Both the position numbers and the translations under genes were made by a program. A DNA stretch of 64,000 nucleotides from Adhaeribacter aquaticus DSM 16391. GTDB lineage: Bacteria; Bacteroidota; Bacteroidia; Cytophagales; Hymenobacteraceae. The stretch is taken from positions 496,001-560,000 of the forward strand of contig NZ_KI421517.1 in NCBI RefSeq assembly GCF_000473365.1, read 5' to 3'. Of this stretch, positions 63,210 through 64,000 are shown piece after piece; position 1 is the first letter of the stretch, and each line of letters begins with the position of its first letter. A model generated the notes under the pieces. That model did not search any database. It was not told the DNA's origin and saw nothing but the letters and a program-made list of their open reading frames with translations.

Positions 63210-64000
63210 ATGAAGCGTATCCATTTATTTGAATTTGAAGATTTGTCCTGGTTTCCGGATATGCTCAGACAAAACATGATGGACTTCCTGCGCTTTGCCA
63301 TTAGTACTCTCCGCATTTATGATCCTATTGTTCCACTCTTGCAGGTCCTGGTAGAAAAAAGTACTCCATCAGAAATTTTAGATCTTTGCTCTGGAGGAGG
63401 TGGTGGCATTATTGGAACCAAGGCAAAGTTAGATGCTGCTTTAGGCAAAAATGTAAAAATTACCATCAGCGATAAATTTCCCAATATTCCGGCCTTTGAA
63501 CTAGTAAAACAAAAAACCAATGGTGAAATTACTTACATTACTGATTCGGTAGACGCTATGGATGTTCCTAAAAACCTGGAAGGTTGCAGAACCATATTCT
63601 CAGCTTTTCATCATTTCAACCCAGAGCAAGCCCGTAATATTTTAGCCGATGCCGCAGAAAAAAGAGTACCCATTGGCATTTTTGAAGGAGCAAGTAAAAG
63701 TTATTGGGAAATAATGGCCGCCATTTTTATTTTCCCAGTGGTGTTTATCTTTTGTACGCCTTTTATAAAACCCTTTCGTCTTAGCCGGTTATTTTTCACT
63801 TATTTTATTCCTTTAATTCCGCTTTTCACCATCTGGGACGGCTGTGTTTCTATTTTACGCTTATACTCGCCCGAGCATTTATTAAAGCTTACAGAAACTA
63901 TACCGGCAAAGAATTATGCCTGGAAAGCAGGAAAAGTTACACACAAGTCTGGCGCAAAGATTATTTATTTAATTGGCTTTCCGGAGGAGGAAAAATACAG
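63210..64000 (+). CDS. Class I SAM-methyltransferase-like protein, partial (runs off the right edge)
   Basis: 263 codons are visible with no stop. The Rossmann-like motif EILDLCSGGGGGIIGTKAKL resembles motif I of SAM-dependent methyltransferases (D-x-x-x-G-x-G), then ITISDKFPNIPAFEL and AMDVPKNLEGCRTIFSAFHH. After this a hydrophobic segment, WEIMAAIFIFPVVFIFCTPF and LFFTYFIPLIPLFTIWDGCV, suggests membrane association, unusual in plain methyltransferases. The C-terminal end is outside the window, so the full architecture is unknown. Confidence 0.7.
   Translation, partial: MKRIHLFEFEDLSWFPDMLRQNMMDFLRFAISTLRIYDPIVPLLQVLVEKSTPSEILDLCSGGGGGIIGTKAKLDAALGKNVKITISDKFPNIPAFELVKQKTNGEITYITDSVDAMDVPKNLEGCRTIFSAFHHFNPEQARNILADAAEKRVPIGIFEGASKSYWEIMAAIFIFPVVFIFCTPFIKPFRLSRLFFTYFIPLIPLFTIWDGCVSILRLYSPEHLLKLTETIPAKNYAWKAGKVTHKSGAKIIYLIGFPEEEKY

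Overview
The window looks like an ordinary chromosomal segment of a Bacteroidota bacterium, most likely order Cytophagales, family Hymenobacteraceae (Adhaeribacter/Pontibacter-like). The family-level assignment is inference. Evidence: AT-rich DNA with no Shine-Dalgarno leaders, repeated -7 boxes of the type TAnnTTTG (TATCTTTG, TACCTTTG, TATATTTG), Bacteroidota-type proteins (BlaR1-like M56 protein with a TonB-plug tail, Wzi/RemB-like barrel, LptD with an OstA-like N-terminus, DUF3616, YetF/DUF421, a dihydroorotase with the phylum's DDQVH motif), and an extended alanine-rich S16. I saw no tRNA, rRNA, CRISPR array, insertion sequence, integrase or prophage.

Layout. 1-6.4 kb: a CHASE/PAS sensor protein cut by the left edge, small membrane and stress-like proteins, a methyltransferase-like protein and a DUF3616 protein. 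6.5-12.6 kb: the 2-oxoglutarate dehydrogenase complex on the minus strand (E1, E2 with two lipoyl domains, E3). 12.8-24.4 kb: accessory and stress-flavoured genes (rhodanese, a CotH/HipA-like putative kinase, VOC protein, methylglyoxal synthase, Hsp20, disordered hydrophilic proteins, MBL hydrolase, M28 peptidase, FRG protein, erythromycin-esterase family) plus a decayed gene fragment. 24.6-26.7 kb: a BlaI/M56 signalling pair with a large palindrome directly at the BlaI start. 26.8-38.9 kb: zinc-cluster protein, SIMPL protein, M28 lipoprotein, two aldo/keto reductases, pyrC, a DEAD-box helicase, upp and a Wzi-like barrel. 39-45.8 kb: MsbA-like ABC exporter, gmhA, comM, a PagL-like lipid A deacylase and a porin-like barrel. 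46-52 kb: envelope group mlaD-like, amidase and divergent lptD. 52-60.6 kb: panB, rluA-type synthase, fatty-acid desaturase, rpsP-rimM-trmD-rplS, a degenerate pyrophosphatase-like lipoprotein, queD-folE and a TIGR01777 epimerase. 60.6-64 kb: a class A PBP and a methyltransferase cut by the right edge.

Most operons are short and many gene ends carry strong hairpin terminators, several with the same stem cores (AGCCGGTA/TACCGGCT; AAGGCTGCC/GGCAGCCTT). The clearest functional groups are the TCA-cycle oxidoglutarate dehydrogenase, outer-membrane/LPS biogenesis (MsbA-like, GmhA, PagL-like, LptD, MlaD-like), ribosome/tRNA maturation, and GTP-derived pterin/deazapurine synthesis (FolE, QueD). I do not see a clear-cut new multi-gene system. 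The best leads are the BlaI operator with its sensor carrying a TonB-plug-like tail, the uncharacterised CotH/HipA-like putative kinase, the pyrophosphatase-like lipoprotein that has lost its catalytic aspartates, and a two-member family of small membrane proteins.
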